Origin: Hyphomicrobiales bacterium
GTDB lineage: Bacteria; Pseudomonadota; Alphaproteobacteria; Rhizobiales; Rhizobiaceae
DNA length: 64,000 bases
Assembly (NCBI GenBank): GCA_900472295.1
Contig: UCIA01000021.1
Coordinates: 123,097-187,096 of the forward strand
Direction: 5' to 3'
Shown here: piece by piece, positions 36,690-46,860 of the stretch
Position numbering within the stretch: the first letter of the stretch is position 1
How the letters are laid out: each line of letters starts with the position of its first letter
Notes under the pieces: generated by a model
Told to the model about the DNA's origin: nothing
What the model saw: the letters and a program-made list of their open reading frames with translations, nothing else
Database searches by the model: none
Made by a program: the position numbers and the translations under genes

Positions 36690-38045
36690 ATGTTGAACAG
36701 ACGAACGCTTCTGAAGGGGACGGCCGGCTTTGCCGTGCTCGGTCTTTCGCTGAACGAGGCCTTGGCAAAGACAGCTGCACGCGGCTCTATCGACGCCACC
36801 GAGCTCGGCGTGCAGCCGGACGCGGCGGACGACCAGAGCAAGGCGTTCGCCCGCATGCTTGCCGAAGCCAGCGACCGCAACGCGCCGGTGTTCCTGCCGC
36901 CGGGCACCTATGTCGTATCCAACCTGACGCTGCCCGCCCGTGTCCGGCTTTCCGGCGTGCCGGGCGCGTCGCGCATTCTCTATGGCGGTGGCGGCCGTCT
37001 GCTGATGACCGTACAGGCCGAGCATACCGAACTCACAGGGCTGGTGTTCGACGGCGCTAAGAGCTGGCTGGCCGACGATGCGCAAGGGCTGCTCGATTTG
37101 CGCCGTGTGCCCCATCTCGTCATCGATAATTGCACGGTGACCGGCAGCGGCAAGCACGGGCTGGCACTGGAGCATGCGTCGGGCCGTGTCGAGCGCTGCG
37201 AAATATCGGGGGCAGCGGACGCCGGCATCTACTCAGTCGAGGCCGCCGGCCTGGCGATATCGGGCAATACCGTGTCCGACTGCGGCAATGGCGGCATTCT
37301 CGTGCACCGCTGGCAGCAGGCCGAGGACGGCACCATCGTCAGCGGCAACCGCGTGCAGCGCATCGGCGCGCGCAGCGGCGGTACCGGGCAGAACGGCAAT
37401 GGCATCAATGCCTTCCGCGCCGGCAATGTCTCCGTCACCGGCAACATCGTCTCGGACTGCGCCTTCTCGGCGATCCGCGCCAACAGCGCCAGCAATCTCA
37501 CAATGACCGGCAACACCTGCTCGCGCTCGGGCGAGACCGCGCTCTATTCCGAATTCTCCTTCGAGGGCGCCATCATCGGCAACAACATCGTCGACGGCGC
37601 CGCCAATGGCATCTCGATCGTCAATTTCAACGAAGGCGGCCGCATGGGCGTGTGCTCGAACAACATCGTGCGCAATCTCTCGACCACTGGCCCCTACCCC
37701 GCCGATGCGCCGGGCTTCGGCGTCGGCATCAGTGTCGAGGCCGACACCACGGTTTCCGGCAACGTCATCGAGAACGCGCCGCTCTACGGCATGCAGATCG
37801 GCTGGGGCGCCTATATGCGCAATGTGGTGGCGACGGGGAACGTCATCCGCCAGGCCGGAACCGGCATCGCCGTCACTGTGGTCGAGGGCGCGGGAAACGC
37901 CATCATTTCCGACAATGTCATCGACGGCGCCAGGAATGGCGCCATTATCGGCCAGCGTTGGGCCGAGCCAGCGACCGGCGACCTCGCGCGGTTAAGCGAT
38001 AGTGGCTATGCGCATCTGACGGTCGAGCGAAACAGGGTCAGCTGA
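36690..38045 (+). CDS. Tat-exported right-handed beta-helix repeat protein (TIGR03808 family)
   Basis: A 451-aa protein with an N-terminal Tat-type signal (NRRTLLKGTAGFAVLG). The rest consists of parallel beta-helix repeats with recurring xGNxVxxC / GIxV steps, for example ISGNTVSDCGNGGILVH and VTGNIVSDCAFSAIRAN. It matches TIGR03808, a twin-arginine-translocated family seen in Hyphomicrobiales. The fold is shared with polysaccharide lyases and carbohydrate-binding proteins, but no catalytic residues could be assigned. ATG 36690 has an AAGGA ribosome-binding site 9 nt upstream. Its end overlaps the convergent asparaginase gene by 8 bp. Confidence 0.88.
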   Translation: MLNRRTLLKGTAGFAVLGLSLNEALAKTAARGSIDATELGVQPDAADDQSKAFARMLAEASDRNAPVFLPPGTYVVSNLTLPARVRLSGVPGASRILYGGGGRLLMTVQAEHTELTGLVFDGAKSWLADDAQGLLDLRRVPHLVIDNCTVTGSGKHGLALEHASGRVERCEISGAADAGIYSVEAAGLAISGNTVSDCGNGGILVHRWQQAEDGTIVSGNRVQRIGARSGGTGQNGNGINAFRAGNVSVTGNIVSDCAFSAIRANSASNLTMTGNTCSRSGETALYSEFSFEGAIIGNNIVDGAANGISIVNFNEGGRMGVCSNNIVRNLSTTGPYPADAPGFGVGISVEADTTVSGNVIENAPLYGMQIGWGAYMRNVVATGNVIRQAGTGIAVTVVEGAGNAIISDNVIDGARNGAIIGQRWAEPATGDLARLSDSGYAHLTVERNRVS

Positions 38046-39042
38046 GCGCCGCCGTCGGCCGCAACGCGCCGACCTTGGCGCCGATGCGGCTTTCGATCGG
38101 CGGGTTGGCCTGCTCCAGCAGATTTGCCGCCAGCGCCTCATCGGCCCTGAGAAGCTTTGCCAATACAGCGGCGATCATCACTTCGGCGGCGCGGCCGGCG
38201 CCGTCATCGCATTTCAACGCGATGCCGAGGCCAAGCTCCGGAACGGCGGCGCAGTAGACGCCCTCGGCCCCGGTCTTGACGAAGATGCGACCGCGCGCGG
38301 CCTGCATCAGCGCGACATCCGCCTTGCCGGTGCCGGCAACAAGGAAAGGCTCGGCCATGCAGGCCGAAAGCAGACGTTTGGCCGCCTTGGCGCGTTGTGG
38401 TGCAAAGCCGTTGCCGGTCGCCATGCGGGCGAACCCCAGCGCAAAGCTCTTCAGCGGCACCGCATAAGTCGGGATCGAGCAGCCGTCGGTTGCCCGGTCA
38501 TCGGCATCGTGGGTGGCGCCTGTCACCGCCTGCATGGCCTCGCGCACCATCTCCTGAAAGGCATGGCCGGCCTTGACGTAGCCCTGATGGGCAATGCCTG
38601 CGTGCACGCAGGTGCAGAGAAAACCCGAATGCTTGCCGGAACAGTTGTTGTGCAGCGGGTTCGGCGAGCCGCCGGCGCGGGCGAGCGCGATTTCCGCGTC
38701 ATGGCTCGACGGCCAATGTGCGCCGCACTCGAGTGCGGTCTGATCGAGGCCAGCCTTGGCCAGCATCGCCTGCGCCAATTCGACATGAGCGGGTTCGCCG
38801 GAATGCGAAGCGCAGGCCAGCGCGAGTTCGCGATCGCCGAAGCCATAAGCATCGGCAGCACCCGTTTCGACCAACGGCAGCGCCTGGATCGCCTTGACCG
38901 CCGATCGCGGAAACACCGGCTTTGCCGTATCGCCGATTTCCAGGACAGGTCTGCCGTCGCCATCGAAGATCGCGACAGCGCCGCGATGGGCGCTCTCGAC
39001 GATCGCGCCGCGCAAGACTTCGACCAGAACCGGATTTGTCAT
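38038..39042 (-). CDS. L-asparaginase, ReAV type (Rhizobium etli class)
   Basis: A 334-aa enzyme of the PF06089 family, unrelated to the classical type I/II asparaginases. It hydrolyses asparagine to aspartate and ammonia. Residues reported as catalytic in R. etli ReAV line up here with an offset of one: Ser47 and Lys50 in PRSAVKA, and Ser79 in CASHSGE. The zinc-site residues Cys134 and Lys137 (NNCSGKHSG) and Cys188 (DGCSIPT) are also present. It is likely cytoplasmic (no signal peptide) and inducible by asparagine in its relatives. An upstream palindromic element starts 15 bp before it. Confidence 0.92.
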   Translation of the reverse strand: MTNPVLVEVLRGAIVESAHRGAVAIFDGDGRPVLEIGDTAKPVFPRSAVKAIQALPLVETGAADAYGFGDRELALACASHSGEPAHVELAQAMLAKAGLDQTALECGAHWPSSHDAEIALARAGGSPNPLHNNCSGKHSGFLCTCVHAGIAHQGYVKAGHAFQEMVREAMQAVTGATHDADDRATDGCSIPTYAVPLKSFALGFARMATGNGFAPQRAKAAKRLLSACMAEPFLVAGTGKADVALMQAARGRIFVKTGAEGVYCAAVPELGLGIALKCDDGAGRAAEVMIAAVLAKLLRADEALAANLLEQANPPIESRIGAKVGALRPTAALS

Positions 39043-39056
39043 GTCACCTCCCGCAA

Positions 39057-39104
39057 GCGCATGACCTCGAAAATCGGAACCGATTTTCGAAAAGGATCAT
39101 GCGC
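39057..39104. repeat. Nested palindromic intergenic element (RIME-like)
   Basis: Outer arms GCGCATGA (39057-39064) and TCATGCGC (39097-39104) enclose a perfect 11-bp inner hairpin TCGAAAATCGG (39067-39077) / CCGATTTTCGA (39080-39090). The element is followed by AAATCAAAGTGTTACAGCG. This form resembles short palindromic elements repeated in rhizobial genomes. It fills most of the gap between the asparaginase and thiolase genes. Confidence 0.8.
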
Positions 39105-39171
39105 CAAATCAAAGTGTTACAGCGTCCTTTGCGCGCCCCCCAAAGGCACGCGGCGCTGTAATGCGGGCGGT

Positions 39172-40338
39172 TTACCTGATCCGGTCGAGAATGGAAACGT
39201 AGTTGGCGACGGCAGCGCCGCCCATGTTGAAGATGCCGCCAAGCTTTGCGCCCGGCACCTGGATGCCGCCGGCCTCGCCGGTCAACTGCATGGCGGTCAG
39301 CACATGCATCGACACACCGGTGGCGCCGATCGGATGGCCCTTGGCCTTCAGCCCGCCGGATGGATTGACCGGCAACCTGCCGTCCTTGGCGGTCGTGCCG
39401 TCCAGTGCCAGCTTGGCACCCTCACCCGGCTTGGCCAGCCCCATCGCCTCATATTCGATCAGTTCGGCAATGGTGAAGCAGTCATGCGTCTCGACGAAGG
39501 AGAGATCGTGGAGCGTCACGCCGGCCTTCTTCAAGGCCTGGTTCCAGGCCTGCTCGCAGCCTTCAAAGGAGAGAATGTCGCGCTTCGACATCGGCAGGAA
39601 ATCCTGGATATGCTCGTTGGCGCGGAAGGCGACGGCGCGGCGCATCTTCAACGCCGTCGAGGTGTCGGTCAGCACCAGCGCCGCAGCACCGTCGGAGACC
39701 AGCGAGCAGTCGGTGCGCTTCAGCGGGCCGGCGACGAAGGGGTTTTTCTCGCTTTCCTGGCGGCAGAACTCAAAGCCGAAATCCTTGCGCATCTGCGCAT
39801 AGGGATTGTCGACGCCGTTCTTGTGGTTCTTGGCGGCGATCATCGCCAGCGCATCGGACTGGTCGCCATAACGCTGAAAATAGGCCTGCGCGATCTTGCC
39901 GAAGACGCCGGCAAAACCGGCCGGCGTGTCGCCCTCCTCCGGCAGATAGGACGCCTTGAGCAGGTTCTTGCCGATCTCTGGACCGGGGGTCGTCGTCATC
40001 TGCTCGGCGCCGACCACCAGCACGATGCGGGCGGCATTGGCGTCGATGGCGCGAATGCCTTGGCGGACCGCGGCCGAGCCGGTGGCGCAGGCGTTCTCGA
40101 CCCGCGTCGCCGGCTTGAAGCGCAGGCGATCGTCAGCCTGCAGCACGAGGCTGGCGGTAAAATCCTGCGGGGAAAAGCCGGCATTGAAATGGCCGAGCAC
40201 GATCTCGTCGACTTCGTCCGGGCCGATGCCGGCATGGTCGAGCGCGTCGACCGCGACCTTGGTGATCAGGCCTTCCAGCGTCTCGCCTTCCAGCTTGCCG
40301 AAGCGCGAATGCGCCCAGCCGACGATGCATGCGGTCAT
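39172..40338 (-). CDS. Thiolase family protein (acetyl-CoA acetyltransferase-like)
   Basis: A 388-aa thiolase. The nucleophilic Cys is in ENACATGSAAVRQG. The C-terminal active-site motifs are NPSGGLKAKGHPIGATG (His) and a modified terminal region (GGIFNMGGAAVANYVSI) where the usual CGGG is not seen. The missing terminal Cys places it in the SCP2/non-decarboxylating thiolase-like group, which may cleave rather than form acyl-CoA, or act on unusual substrates. ATG 40338 has a GGAGG ribosome-binding site 5 nt upstream. It is divergent from the bet operon with a 189-bp shared region. Confidence 0.88.
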   Translation of the reverse strand: MTACIVGWAHSRFGKLEGETLEGLITKVAVDALDHAGIGPDEVDEIVLGHFNAGFSPQDFTASLVLQADDRLRFKPATRVENACATGSAAVRQGIRAIDANAARIVLVVGAEQMTTTPGPEIGKNLLKASYLPEEGDTPAGFAGVFGKIAQAYFQRYGDQSDALAMIAAKNHKNGVDNPYAQMRKDFGFEFCRQESEKNPFVAGPLKRTDCSLVSDGAAALVLTDTSTALKMRRAVAFRANEHIQDFLPMSKRDILSFEGCEQAWNQALKKAGVTLHDLSFVETHDCFTIAELIEYEAMGLAKPGEGAKLALDGTTAKDGRLPVNPSGGLKAKGHPIGATGVSMHVLTAMQLTGEAGGIQVPGAKLGGIFNMGGAAVANYVSILDRIR

Positions 40339-40468
40339 GGCAACCTCCATTTGCCGCAAGCCTAGCATGTCATGGCGCGGCATCAGCTTCTAATATTGTT
40401 CAAAAGTGAACCGTTTTCCAGTCCAAGGGATGGGCCAGAGCGACACGATCGGTTGATCCGGGCGTCAG

Positions 40469-40498
40469 TTTTTTATTGATTGATCCGTCAATAAAAAA
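40469..40498. promoter_or_regulatory. 30-bp palindrome upstream of betI, candidate BetI operator
   Basis: Arms TTTTTTATTGA (40469-40479) and TCAATAAAAAA (40488-40498) are perfectly complementary, with an 8-bp centre. The element lies 29 bp before the betI start and overlaps a plausible promoter (TTGATT at 40476, 17-bp spacer, TAATCT at 40499). BetI proteins bind AT-rich dyads of this kind and release them when choline is present. Confidence 0.75.
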
Positions 40499-40527
40499 TA
40501 ATCTCGTTTTTGATCTGGATCCCCAAA

Positions 40528-41118
40528 ATGCCGAAAGTCGGAATGGAACCGTTGCGCCGCAAGGCGCTCATCGACGCGACGATCTCGGCGATCGGCGAAC
40601 GAGGGTCATTGGACGTGACCATGTCGGAGATCGCCGGCCGCGCCGGCGTATCGTCGGCCCTTGCCCATCACTATTTTGGCGCCAAGGACGAACTGCTGTT
40701 GGCGACGATGCGGCACATCCTGGCCGAGTTGACCATCGACATGCGGCGCGCCCTGCAATCCGCCGCCACACCGCGCGAGCGCGTCTCGGCCGTGGTCGCC
40801 GTCAACTTCTCCGACATCCAGTTCCAGCCGGAAACCATTGCCGCCTGGCTCGCCTTCTATGTCGAGGCGCAGAAATCATCGGCCTTGCGCCGGCTGCTCA
40901 GGGTCTATGCGCGGCGGCTGCATTCGAACCTGATGAGTGGCCTGACCGGCATCCTGCCGCGGCAAGAAGCCGACCGCGCGGCGGAAGCGACGGCGGCGCT
41001 GATCGACGGCCTCTACATCAGGCGCGCGCTGAAGGATGGCGTGCCGGACGCGGCGACCGCGATCGCGCTGGTCGAGGACTATCTGGAAATCAAACTTGGC
41101 GGGCGGCAGACACAGTGA
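40528..41118 (+). CDS. betI: Choline-responsive TetR-family repressor BetI
   Basis: A 196-aa repressor. The N-terminal helix-turn-helix includes [26 protein letters not shown], a stretch strongly conserved in BetI. The ligand domain contains [11 protein letters not shown] and ends with [12 protein letters not shown], also typical. It represses the choline-to-betaine genes without choline. ATG 40528 ([14 protein letters not shown]) fits known BetI N-termini. It is the first gene of the operon, directly behind a 30-bp palindrome, and its stop overlaps the betC start. Confidence 0.93.
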   Translation: MPKVGMEPLRRKALIDATISAIGERGSLDVTMSEIAGRAGVSSALAHHYFGAKDELLLATMRHILAELTIDMRRALQSAATPRERVSAVVAVNFSDIQFQPETIAAWLAFYVEAQKSSALRRLLRVYARRLHSNLMSGLTGILPRQEADRAAEATAALIDGLYIRRALKDGVPDAATAIALVEDYLEIKLGGRQTQ

Positions 41119-42656
41119 CAGCCTCAGTGACACAAAGGCGACCCAACATCCTGATCGTCATGGTCGATCAGCTCAACGGCACGCTGTTTGCGGACGGGCC
41201 GGCGGACTTCCTGCATGCGCCGCACCTTAAGGCGCTGGCCGCACGCTCAGCGCGCTTCGGCAACAACTACACGGCCTCGCCGCTTTGCGCGCCCGGCCGC
41301 GCCGCCTTCATGAGCGGGCAATTGCCGTCGCGCACCCAAGTCTACGACAACGCCGCCGAGTTCGCTTCTTCCATCCCGACCTATGCGCATCATCTGCGCA
41401 GCGCCGGCTATTACACCTGCCTGTCGGGCAAGATGCATTTCGTCGGACCCGACCAGTTGCATGGTTTCGAAGAGCGGCTGACCACCGACATCTATCCCGC
41501 CGATTTCGGCTGGACGCCGGACTACCGCAAGCCTGGCGAGCGCATCGACTGGTGGTATCACAATCTGGGCTCGGTGACCGGCGCCGGCATCGCCGAGATC
41601 ACCAACCAGATGGAGTATGATGACGAGGTTGCCTTCCACGCGGTACAAAAGCTCTACGATCTTGCCCGCACCTCCGATGATGCGGCCAGCCGGCCCTGGT
41701 GCCTGACGGTCTCCTTCACCCACCCGCACGACCCCTATGTCACGCGACGGCAATATTGGGATCTCTATGAAGACTGTCCGGCGCTGGAGCCGGAGGTGGG
41801 ATTCATCGCCTATGCCGATCAGGACCCACATTCGCAACGGCTCTACCGCGCCAGCGACTATGACAGTTTCAACATCACGCCGGAGCAGATTCGCCGCTCG
41901 CGGCGCGGCTACTTCGCCAACATCTCCTATCTCGACGACAAGGTCGGCGAGCTGATGTCGGTGCTGGAGCGCACGCGCATGCTGGACGACACGGTCATCC
42001 TGTTCTGCTCCGACCATGGCGACATGCTTGGCGAGCGCGGCCTGTGGTTCAAGATGAACTTTTTCGAGGGCTCGGCACGGGTGCCATTAATGATTGCCGG
42101 CAAAGATATTCGGGCTGGGCTGATCGACGCGCCGGTCTCCAACCTCGACGTGACGCCGACGCTGTGCGACCTCGCCGGCATCGACATCTCGGCAATAGCG
42201 CCATGGACCGATGGCCAGTCGCTGCGGCCGCTGCTCGCCGGCGAGCAGCGTAACGCCCCGGTGCTGATGGAATATGCCGCCGAGGGTTCCAACGCGCCGT
42301 TGGTGGCGATCCGCGACGGCCGCTACAAATTCATCCATTGCGAGATCGACCCGCCGCTTATGTTCGATCTCGAAGCCGATCCGCGTGAACTGACCAACCT
42401 TGCCGCCGATCCGGCGCATGCCGATCTGGTGGCGGCCTTCACGGCAGCCGTGCGGGCGCGCTGGGACATGGCGGCCTTCGATGCCGCCGTGCGCGCCAGC
42501 CAGGCGCGGCGCTGGGTGGTCTATCCCGCCTTGCGCAACGGCACGCACTACCCTTGGGAATTCCAGCCGCTGCAAAAAGCATCCGAGCGCTACATGCGCA
42601 ATCACATGAACCTCGACAATCTCGAGGACCAAAAACGCTTTCCGCGAGGCGAATGA
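41115..42656 (+). CDS. betC: Choline-sulfatase
   Basis: A 513-aa type I sulfatase that hydrolyses choline-O-sulfate to choline and sulfate. The residue converted to formylglycine is Cys58 in [13 protein letters not shown] (CxPxR form), near the Ca-binding DQLNG of the N-terminus; a second metal motif is [12 protein letters not shown]. The C-terminal segment after [15 protein letters not shown] is typical of choline sulfatases. The start is GTG 41115, overlapping the betI stop as GTGA. It supplies choline to the downstream BetA and BetB steps and frees sulfate. No signal peptide, so it acts in the cytoplasm. Confidence 0.94.
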   Translation: MTASVTQRRPNILIVMVDQLNGTLFADGPADFLHAPHLKALAARSARFGNNYTASPLCAPGRAAFMSGQLPSRTQVYDNAAEFASSIPTYAHHLRSAGYYTCLSGKMHFVGPDQLHGFEERLTTDIYPADFGWTPDYRKPGERIDWWYHNLGSVTGAGIAEITNQMEYDDEVAFHAVQKLYDLARTSDDAASRPWCLTVSFTHPHDPYVTRRQYWDLYEDCPALEPEVGFIAYADQDPHSQRLYRASDYDSFNITPEQIRRSRRGYFANISYLDDKVGELMSVLERTRMLDDTVILFCSDHGDMLGERGLWFKMNFFEGSARVPLMIAGKDIRAGLIDAPVSNLDVTPTLCDLAGIDISAIAPWTDGQSLRPLLAGEQRNAPVLMEYAAEGSNAPLVAIRDGRYKFIHCEIDPPLMFDLEADPRELTNLAADPAHADLVAAFTAAVRARWDMAAFDAAVRASQARRWVVYPALRNGTHYPWEFQPLQKASERYMRNHMNLDNLEDQKRFPRGE

Positions 42657-43651
42657 TGACCATTGTCCCCTCCCTCGACCACCTCAGACAGGCCTATGCC
42701 GTGACGTCGAAGGCGACGCAGATCACGCCTTTGCTGGAATCGGCAGCCCTTGCCAAGGAGACGGGTGCAGCCCGCGTCTTCATCAAGCCGGAATCGCTGC
42801 AATGGGCAGGCTCCTTCAAGGTACGCGGCGCCTATTGGCGACTGAAGCGGCTGTCGCCTGAAGAAGCCAGGAAAGGCGTCGTCGCCTACTCCTCCGGCAA
42901 TTTCGCGCAAGGGCTGGCGGCTGCCGGCCAGGCGCTCGGCATTCCCGTCACCATCGTCATGCCGATCGACGCGCCGGCCGCCAAGCGCGACGCCACTGCA
43001 GGCTATGGCGCTCGCGTGGTGCTGACCGACCATGGCGATCGCGCTCGTGAAGAGGTCGCTGCCGCCAAGGCGCGCGAGATCGCCGAGACCGAGGGGCTGG
43101 CCTTGCTGCATCCGTTCGACGATCCGGAGATCGTTGCCGGCCAGGCCGGCGCCGGACTGGAAGCGCTCGAGCAACTTGAGGCGAAGGGTGCCAGCGCCGA
43201 CCTGTTGTTCTGCTCGGTTGGCGGCGGAGGACTGATCGGCGGCGTATCGCTGGCCTTCCACTATTTGTCGCCGGCAACCGAGATCATCGGCGTCGAACCG
43301 GAAGGGTTCAACGGCATGGGCTCGTCGCTGGATCACGGCGCCATCGAGACCATGCCGATCGCGCCGATGTCGATCTGTGACGGGCTGATGTCGCGGCGGC
43401 CGGGCGATGCGCCCTTCGCAGCGGTCAAGGCCGCCGGCGTGCGCGGCATCACCGTCGACGATGCCTCGGTGCGGCGCGCGATGAAGATCGCCTTCGAGCG
43501 GATGAAGCTGGTGCTGGAGCCGTCGGGCGCCGCGTCACTGGCGGCACTGCTCGGCGGCAAGGTGGATGTGGCGGGCAAAACCGTCCTCGTGGTGGCAACT
43601 GGCGGCAATGTCTCGCTCGCCGATTTCATGGCGCATATGAACCATGCTTGA
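42656..43651 (+). CDS. PLP-dependent threonine/serine dehydratase-like enzyme inside the bet operon
   Basis: A 331-aa fold-type II PLP enzyme. The PLP Lys is in [11 protein letters not shown], the phosphate-binding loop is VGGGGLIGG, and the substrate loop is [10 protein letters not shown]. It lacks the ACT domain, so it is like catabolic threonine/serine dehydratases or serine racemase, not biosynthetic IlvA. Two ATGs exist (42653, 42656); the second gives a better 6-nt spacing to GAGG. It overlaps the betC stop and in turn overlaps betA by 8 bp. Being locked between betC and betA, it probably works on a metabolite of betaine breakdown such as serine, but that is inference. Confidence 0.9.
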   Translation: MTIVPSLDHLRQAYAVTSKATQITPLLESAALAKETGAARVFIKPESLQWAGSFKVRGAYWRLKRLSPEEARKGVVAYSSGNFAQGLAAAGQALGIPVTIVMPIDAPAAKRDATAGYGARVVLTDHGDRAREEVAAAKAREIAETEGLALLHPFDDPEIVAGQAGAGLEALEQLEAKGASADLLFCSVGGGGLIGGVSLAFHYLSPATEIIGVEPEGFNGMGSSLDHGAIETMPIAPMSICDGLMSRRPGDAPFAAVKAAGVRGITVDDASVRRAMKIAFERMKLVLEPSGAASLAALLGGKVDVAGKTVLVVATGGNVSLADFMAHMNHA

Positions 43652-45296
43652 AGCAGATTTCGTCATCATCGGCTCCGGCTCGGCCGGCTCGGCCATGGCC
43701 TATCGCCTGTCGGAAGACGGCAAGCATTCGGTCATCGTCATCGAGTTCGGCGGCACCGATATCGGTCCGCTGATCCAGATGCCGTCGGCGCTGTCGATCC
43801 CGCTCAACATGAGCCTTTACGACTGGGGCTTTGCCAGCGAGCCGGAACCGCATCTCGGCGGCCGCGTGCTGGCGACACCGCGTGGCAAGGTCATCGGCGG
43901 CTCGTCCTCTATCAACGGCATGGTCTATGTCAGGGGCCACGCGCGCGACTTCGACCATTGGGCCGAACAGGGTGCGACCGGCTGGAGCTTTGCCGATGTG
44001 CTGCCCTACTTCAAGCGGATGGAGGACAATGACGGCGGCGAGGACGGCTGGCGGGGCAAAAGCGGTCCGCTGCATGTGCAGCGCGGCCCGCGCAAAAATC
44101 CGCTCTACGGCGCCTTCGTCGAGGCCGGCCGCCAAGCCGGTTTCGAACTGACCGACGATTACAATGGTTCGAAGCAGGAAGGTTTTGGGCCAATGGAGCA
44201 AACGATCCGCGGCGGCCGCCGCTGGTCGGCAGCCAGTGCCTATCTGAAGCCGGCTCTCAAACGGCAAAATGTCAGCGTGGTCAAAGGTTTCGCCCGTCGC
44301 GTGATCATCGAGAATCAGCGCGCTGTCGGCGTCGAGATCGAAGCTCACAAACAGATTCAAGTCGTTAAGGCACGACGTGAGGTGATCGTCGCCGCGTCGT
44401 CGATCAATTCGCCCAAGATCCTGATGCTGTCCGGCATCGGCCCGGCCGCGCATCTCGCTGAAAACGGCATTCAGGTCGTGGCTGATCGGCCGGGCGTCGG
44501 CCGCAATTTGCAGGATCATATGGAGCTCTACATCCAGCAGGAATCGACCCAGCCGATTACGCTGAACTCGGTGCTCAACCCCTTCTCCAAGGCGTTGATC
44601 GGCGCGCAGTGGCTGTTCCTCAAGACCGGCCTCGGCGCCACCAACCATTTCGAGGCAGCGGCCTTTGTGCGCTCGCAGGCCGGTGTCGACTACCCTGATA
44701 TCCAGTATCATTTCATTCCGGCGGCGGTGCGCTATGACGGCAAGGCGGCGGCCAAGTCGCATGGCTTCCAGGCGCATGTCGGGCCGATGCGCTCGAAGTC
44801 GCGCGGCTCGGTGACGCTGCGCTCGCCCGACCCCAAAGCGACGCCGGTGATCCGCTTCAACTACATGTCGCATCCAGACGACTGGACGGAGTTCCGTCAC
44901 TGCATCAGGCTGACCCGCGAGATCTTCGGCCAGAAGGCTTTCGACAGCTTTCGCGGCAAGGAAATCTCACCTGGTTCGCATGTCCAGTCCGACGAGGATC
45001 TCGACGCCTTTATCCGGGAGCATGCCGAGAGCGCCTACCACCCGTGCGGTACCTGCAAGATGGGCCGCGCCGATGACATCATGAGCGTGGTCGATCCGGA
45101 GTGCCGTGTCATCGGCGTCGACGGGTTGCGGGTCGCCGACTCCTCGATCTTCCCGCGCGTGACCAACGGCAACCTCAACGCGCCTTCGATCATGACCGGC
45201 GAGAAGGCAGCCGACCATATTCTCGGCCGCACGCCGCTGGCGCCGTCCAACCAGGAGCCCTGGATCAATCCGCGCTGGCAGGTGGCGGATCGATAA
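43644..45296 (+). CDS. betA: Choline dehydrogenase
   Basis: A 550-aa FAD enzyme of the GMC family that oxidises choline to betaine aldehyde and can oxidise the aldehyde to betaine. N-terminal FAD motif [21 protein letters not shown] signature [20 protein letters not shown]-terminal active site [11 protein letters not shown] with the catalytic His, and [15 protein letters not shown] at the end. Length is normal for BetA. It starts within the end of the dehydratase gene (8-bp overlap) and is followed by betB after 52 bp. The enzyme is membrane-associated in relatives. Confidence 0.95.
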   Translation: MLEADFVIIGSGSAGSAMAYRLSEDGKHSVIVIEFGGTDIGPLIQMPSALSIPLNMSLYDWGFASEPEPHLGGRVLATPRGKVIGGSSSINGMVYVRGHARDFDHWAEQGATGWSFADVLPYFKRMEDNDGGEDGWRGKSGPLHVQRGPRKNPLYGAFVEAGRQAGFELTDDYNGSKQEGFGPMEQTIRGGRRWSAASAYLKPALKRQNVSVVKGFARRVIIENQRAVGVEIEAHKQIQVVKARREVIVAASSINSPKILMLSGIGPAAHLAENGIQVVADRPGVGRNLQDHMELYIQQESTQPITLNSVLNPFSKALIGAQWLFLKTGLGATNHFEAAAFVRSQAGVDYPDIQYHFIPAAVRYDGKAAAKSHGFQAHVGPMRSKSRGSVTLRSPDPKATPVIRFNYMSHPDDWTEFRHCIRLTREIFGQKAFDSFRGKEISPGSHVQSDEDLDAFIREHAESAYHPCGTCKMGRADDIMSVVDPECRVIGVDGLRVADSSIFPRVTNGNLNAPSIMTGEKAADHILGRTPLAPSNQEPWINPRWQVADR

Positions 45297-45348
45297 GGCA
45301 TTGTCCGGCGAAACGCTTCCGCAATAGCGAATACATCTGGAGAAAACC

Positions 45349-46812
45349 ATGCGCGCCCAGCCTACGGCATCGCACTATGTCAACGGCCGCTACATCGAGG
45401 ATGAAGGCGGCGCGCCGCTGCCGGTGATCTATCCGGCGACCGGTGAGGTCATCGCCACGCTGTATTCGGCGACGCCGAATGTGCTGGAGCTGGCGATCGA
45501 AGCCGCACGCGCGGCACAACCGGCCTGGGCGCGGTTGAAGCCGGTGGAGCGCGGCCGCATCCTGCGCCGCGCCGCCGATATTTTGCGCGCCCGCAACGCC
45601 GACCTCGCCCGCATCGAAACGCTGGACACCGGCAAGGCGATCCAGGAGACGCTGGTGGCGGATGCACCGTCGGCTGCGGATTGCCTGGAGTATTTCGGCG
45701 GCGCGGTCGCTGCTTTCAACGGCGAGGCCATCGATCTCGGCGGACCCTTTGCCTATACGCGGCGCGAGGCGCTTGGCGTGTGCGTCGGTATCGGCGCCTG
45801 GAATTATCCGATCCAGATCGCCGGCTGGAAATCCGCACCCGCGCTCGCCATGGGCAACGCCATGGTGTTCAAGCCGTCGGAGAACACGCCGCTGTCGGCA
45901 CTGGCGCTGGCCGAGATCTACTCGGAGGCCGGCCTGCCCGACGGGCTGTTCAATGTCGTGCAAGGTTATGGCGATGTCGGCGCCGGCCTGGTCGGCCATG
46001 ATGTCGTCGCCAAGGTTTCGGTGACCGGCTCGGTGCCGACCGGCCGCAAGGTGCTGTCGCTTGCCGGCTCGAAGATGAAGCATGCGACGATGGAGCTTGG
46101 CGGCAAGTCGCCGCTGATCGTGTTCGACGATGCCGATCTCGAAAACGCCATTGGCGGCGCCATGCTCGGCAATTTCTATTCGACCGGACAGATCTGCTCC
46201 AACGGCACGCGCGTCTTCGTGCAGAGCAGCATCCACGACCGCTTCGTCGAGCGGCTGGTCGAGCGGACGAAGAAAGTTCGCATCGGCGACCCGCTCGATC
46301 CGGAGACGCAGATGGGACCGCTGGTCAACAAGGCGCAGCAGGAGAAGGTCGTTTCCTACATCAAGGCCGGTCAGCAGGACGGGGCAACGCTGGCCTGCGG
46401 CGGCAATGTGCCGTCACTGCAGGGGTTCGATGGCGGCTTCTTCGTGGAGCCGACTGTGTTCACCGACGTCACCGACACCATGCGCATCGCGCGTGAGGAG
46501 ATTTTCGGCCCGGTGATGAGCGTGCTGAAATTCGACGGCGAGGACGAGGTCATCGACCGCGCCAACGACACCGAATTCGGCCTCGCCGCCGGTGTGTTTA
46601 CCCGCGATCTGCAGCGCGCGCATCGGGTGATCGCCGAGCTGCAAGCCGGCACATGCTGGATCAACGCCTACAATCTGACGCCGGTGGAAATCCCGTTCGG
46701 CGGCGTCAAGCAGTCGGGCATCGGACGTGAGAATTCGCTGGCCGCACTGGCGCTCTATTCGCAGCTGAAGGCGGTGTATGTCGAGACCGGGGACGTGGCG
46801 AGCCCGTATTGA
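45349..46812 (+). CDS. betB: Betaine aldehyde dehydrogenase
   Basis: A 487-aa NAD(P)-dependent aldehyde dehydrogenase that makes glycine betaine, an osmoprotectant. Catalytic Glu is in [11 protein letters not shown], nucleophilic Cys in [11 protein letters not shown], and the N-terminal cofactor region includes [15 protein letters not shown], which is characteristic of BetB. It is the last gene of the operon. A GGAGAA ribosome-binding site lies before ATG 45349. The convergent sugar gene ends 49 bp away, with no clear terminator between. Confidence 0.95.
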   Translation: MRAQPTASHYVNGRYIEDEGGAPLPVIYPATGEVIATLYSATPNVLELAIEAARAAQPAWARLKPVERGRILRRAADILRARNADLARIETLDTGKAIQETLVADAPSAADCLEYFGGAVAAFNGEAIDLGGPFAYTRREALGVCVGIGAWNYPIQIAGWKSAPALAMGNAMVFKPSENTPLSALALAEIYSEAGLPDGLFNVVQGYGDVGAGLVGHDVVAKVSVTGSVPTGRKVLSLAGSKMKHATMELGGKSPLIVFDDADLENAIGGAMLGNFYSTGQICSNGTRVFVQSSIHDRFVERLVERTKKVRIGDPLDPETQMGPLVNKAQQEKVVSYIKAGQQDGATLACGGNVPSLQGFDGGFFVEPTVFTDVTDTMRIAREEIFGPVMSVLKFDGEDEVIDRANDTEFGLAAGVFTRDLQRAHRVIAELQAGTCWINAYNLTPVEIPFGGVKQSGIGRENSLAALALYSQLKAVYVETGDVASPY

Positions 46813-46860
46813 GGGGCAGGGCAGAGGGGGGGTGCCTCGCGCCAGCACCTGAATACAGCC

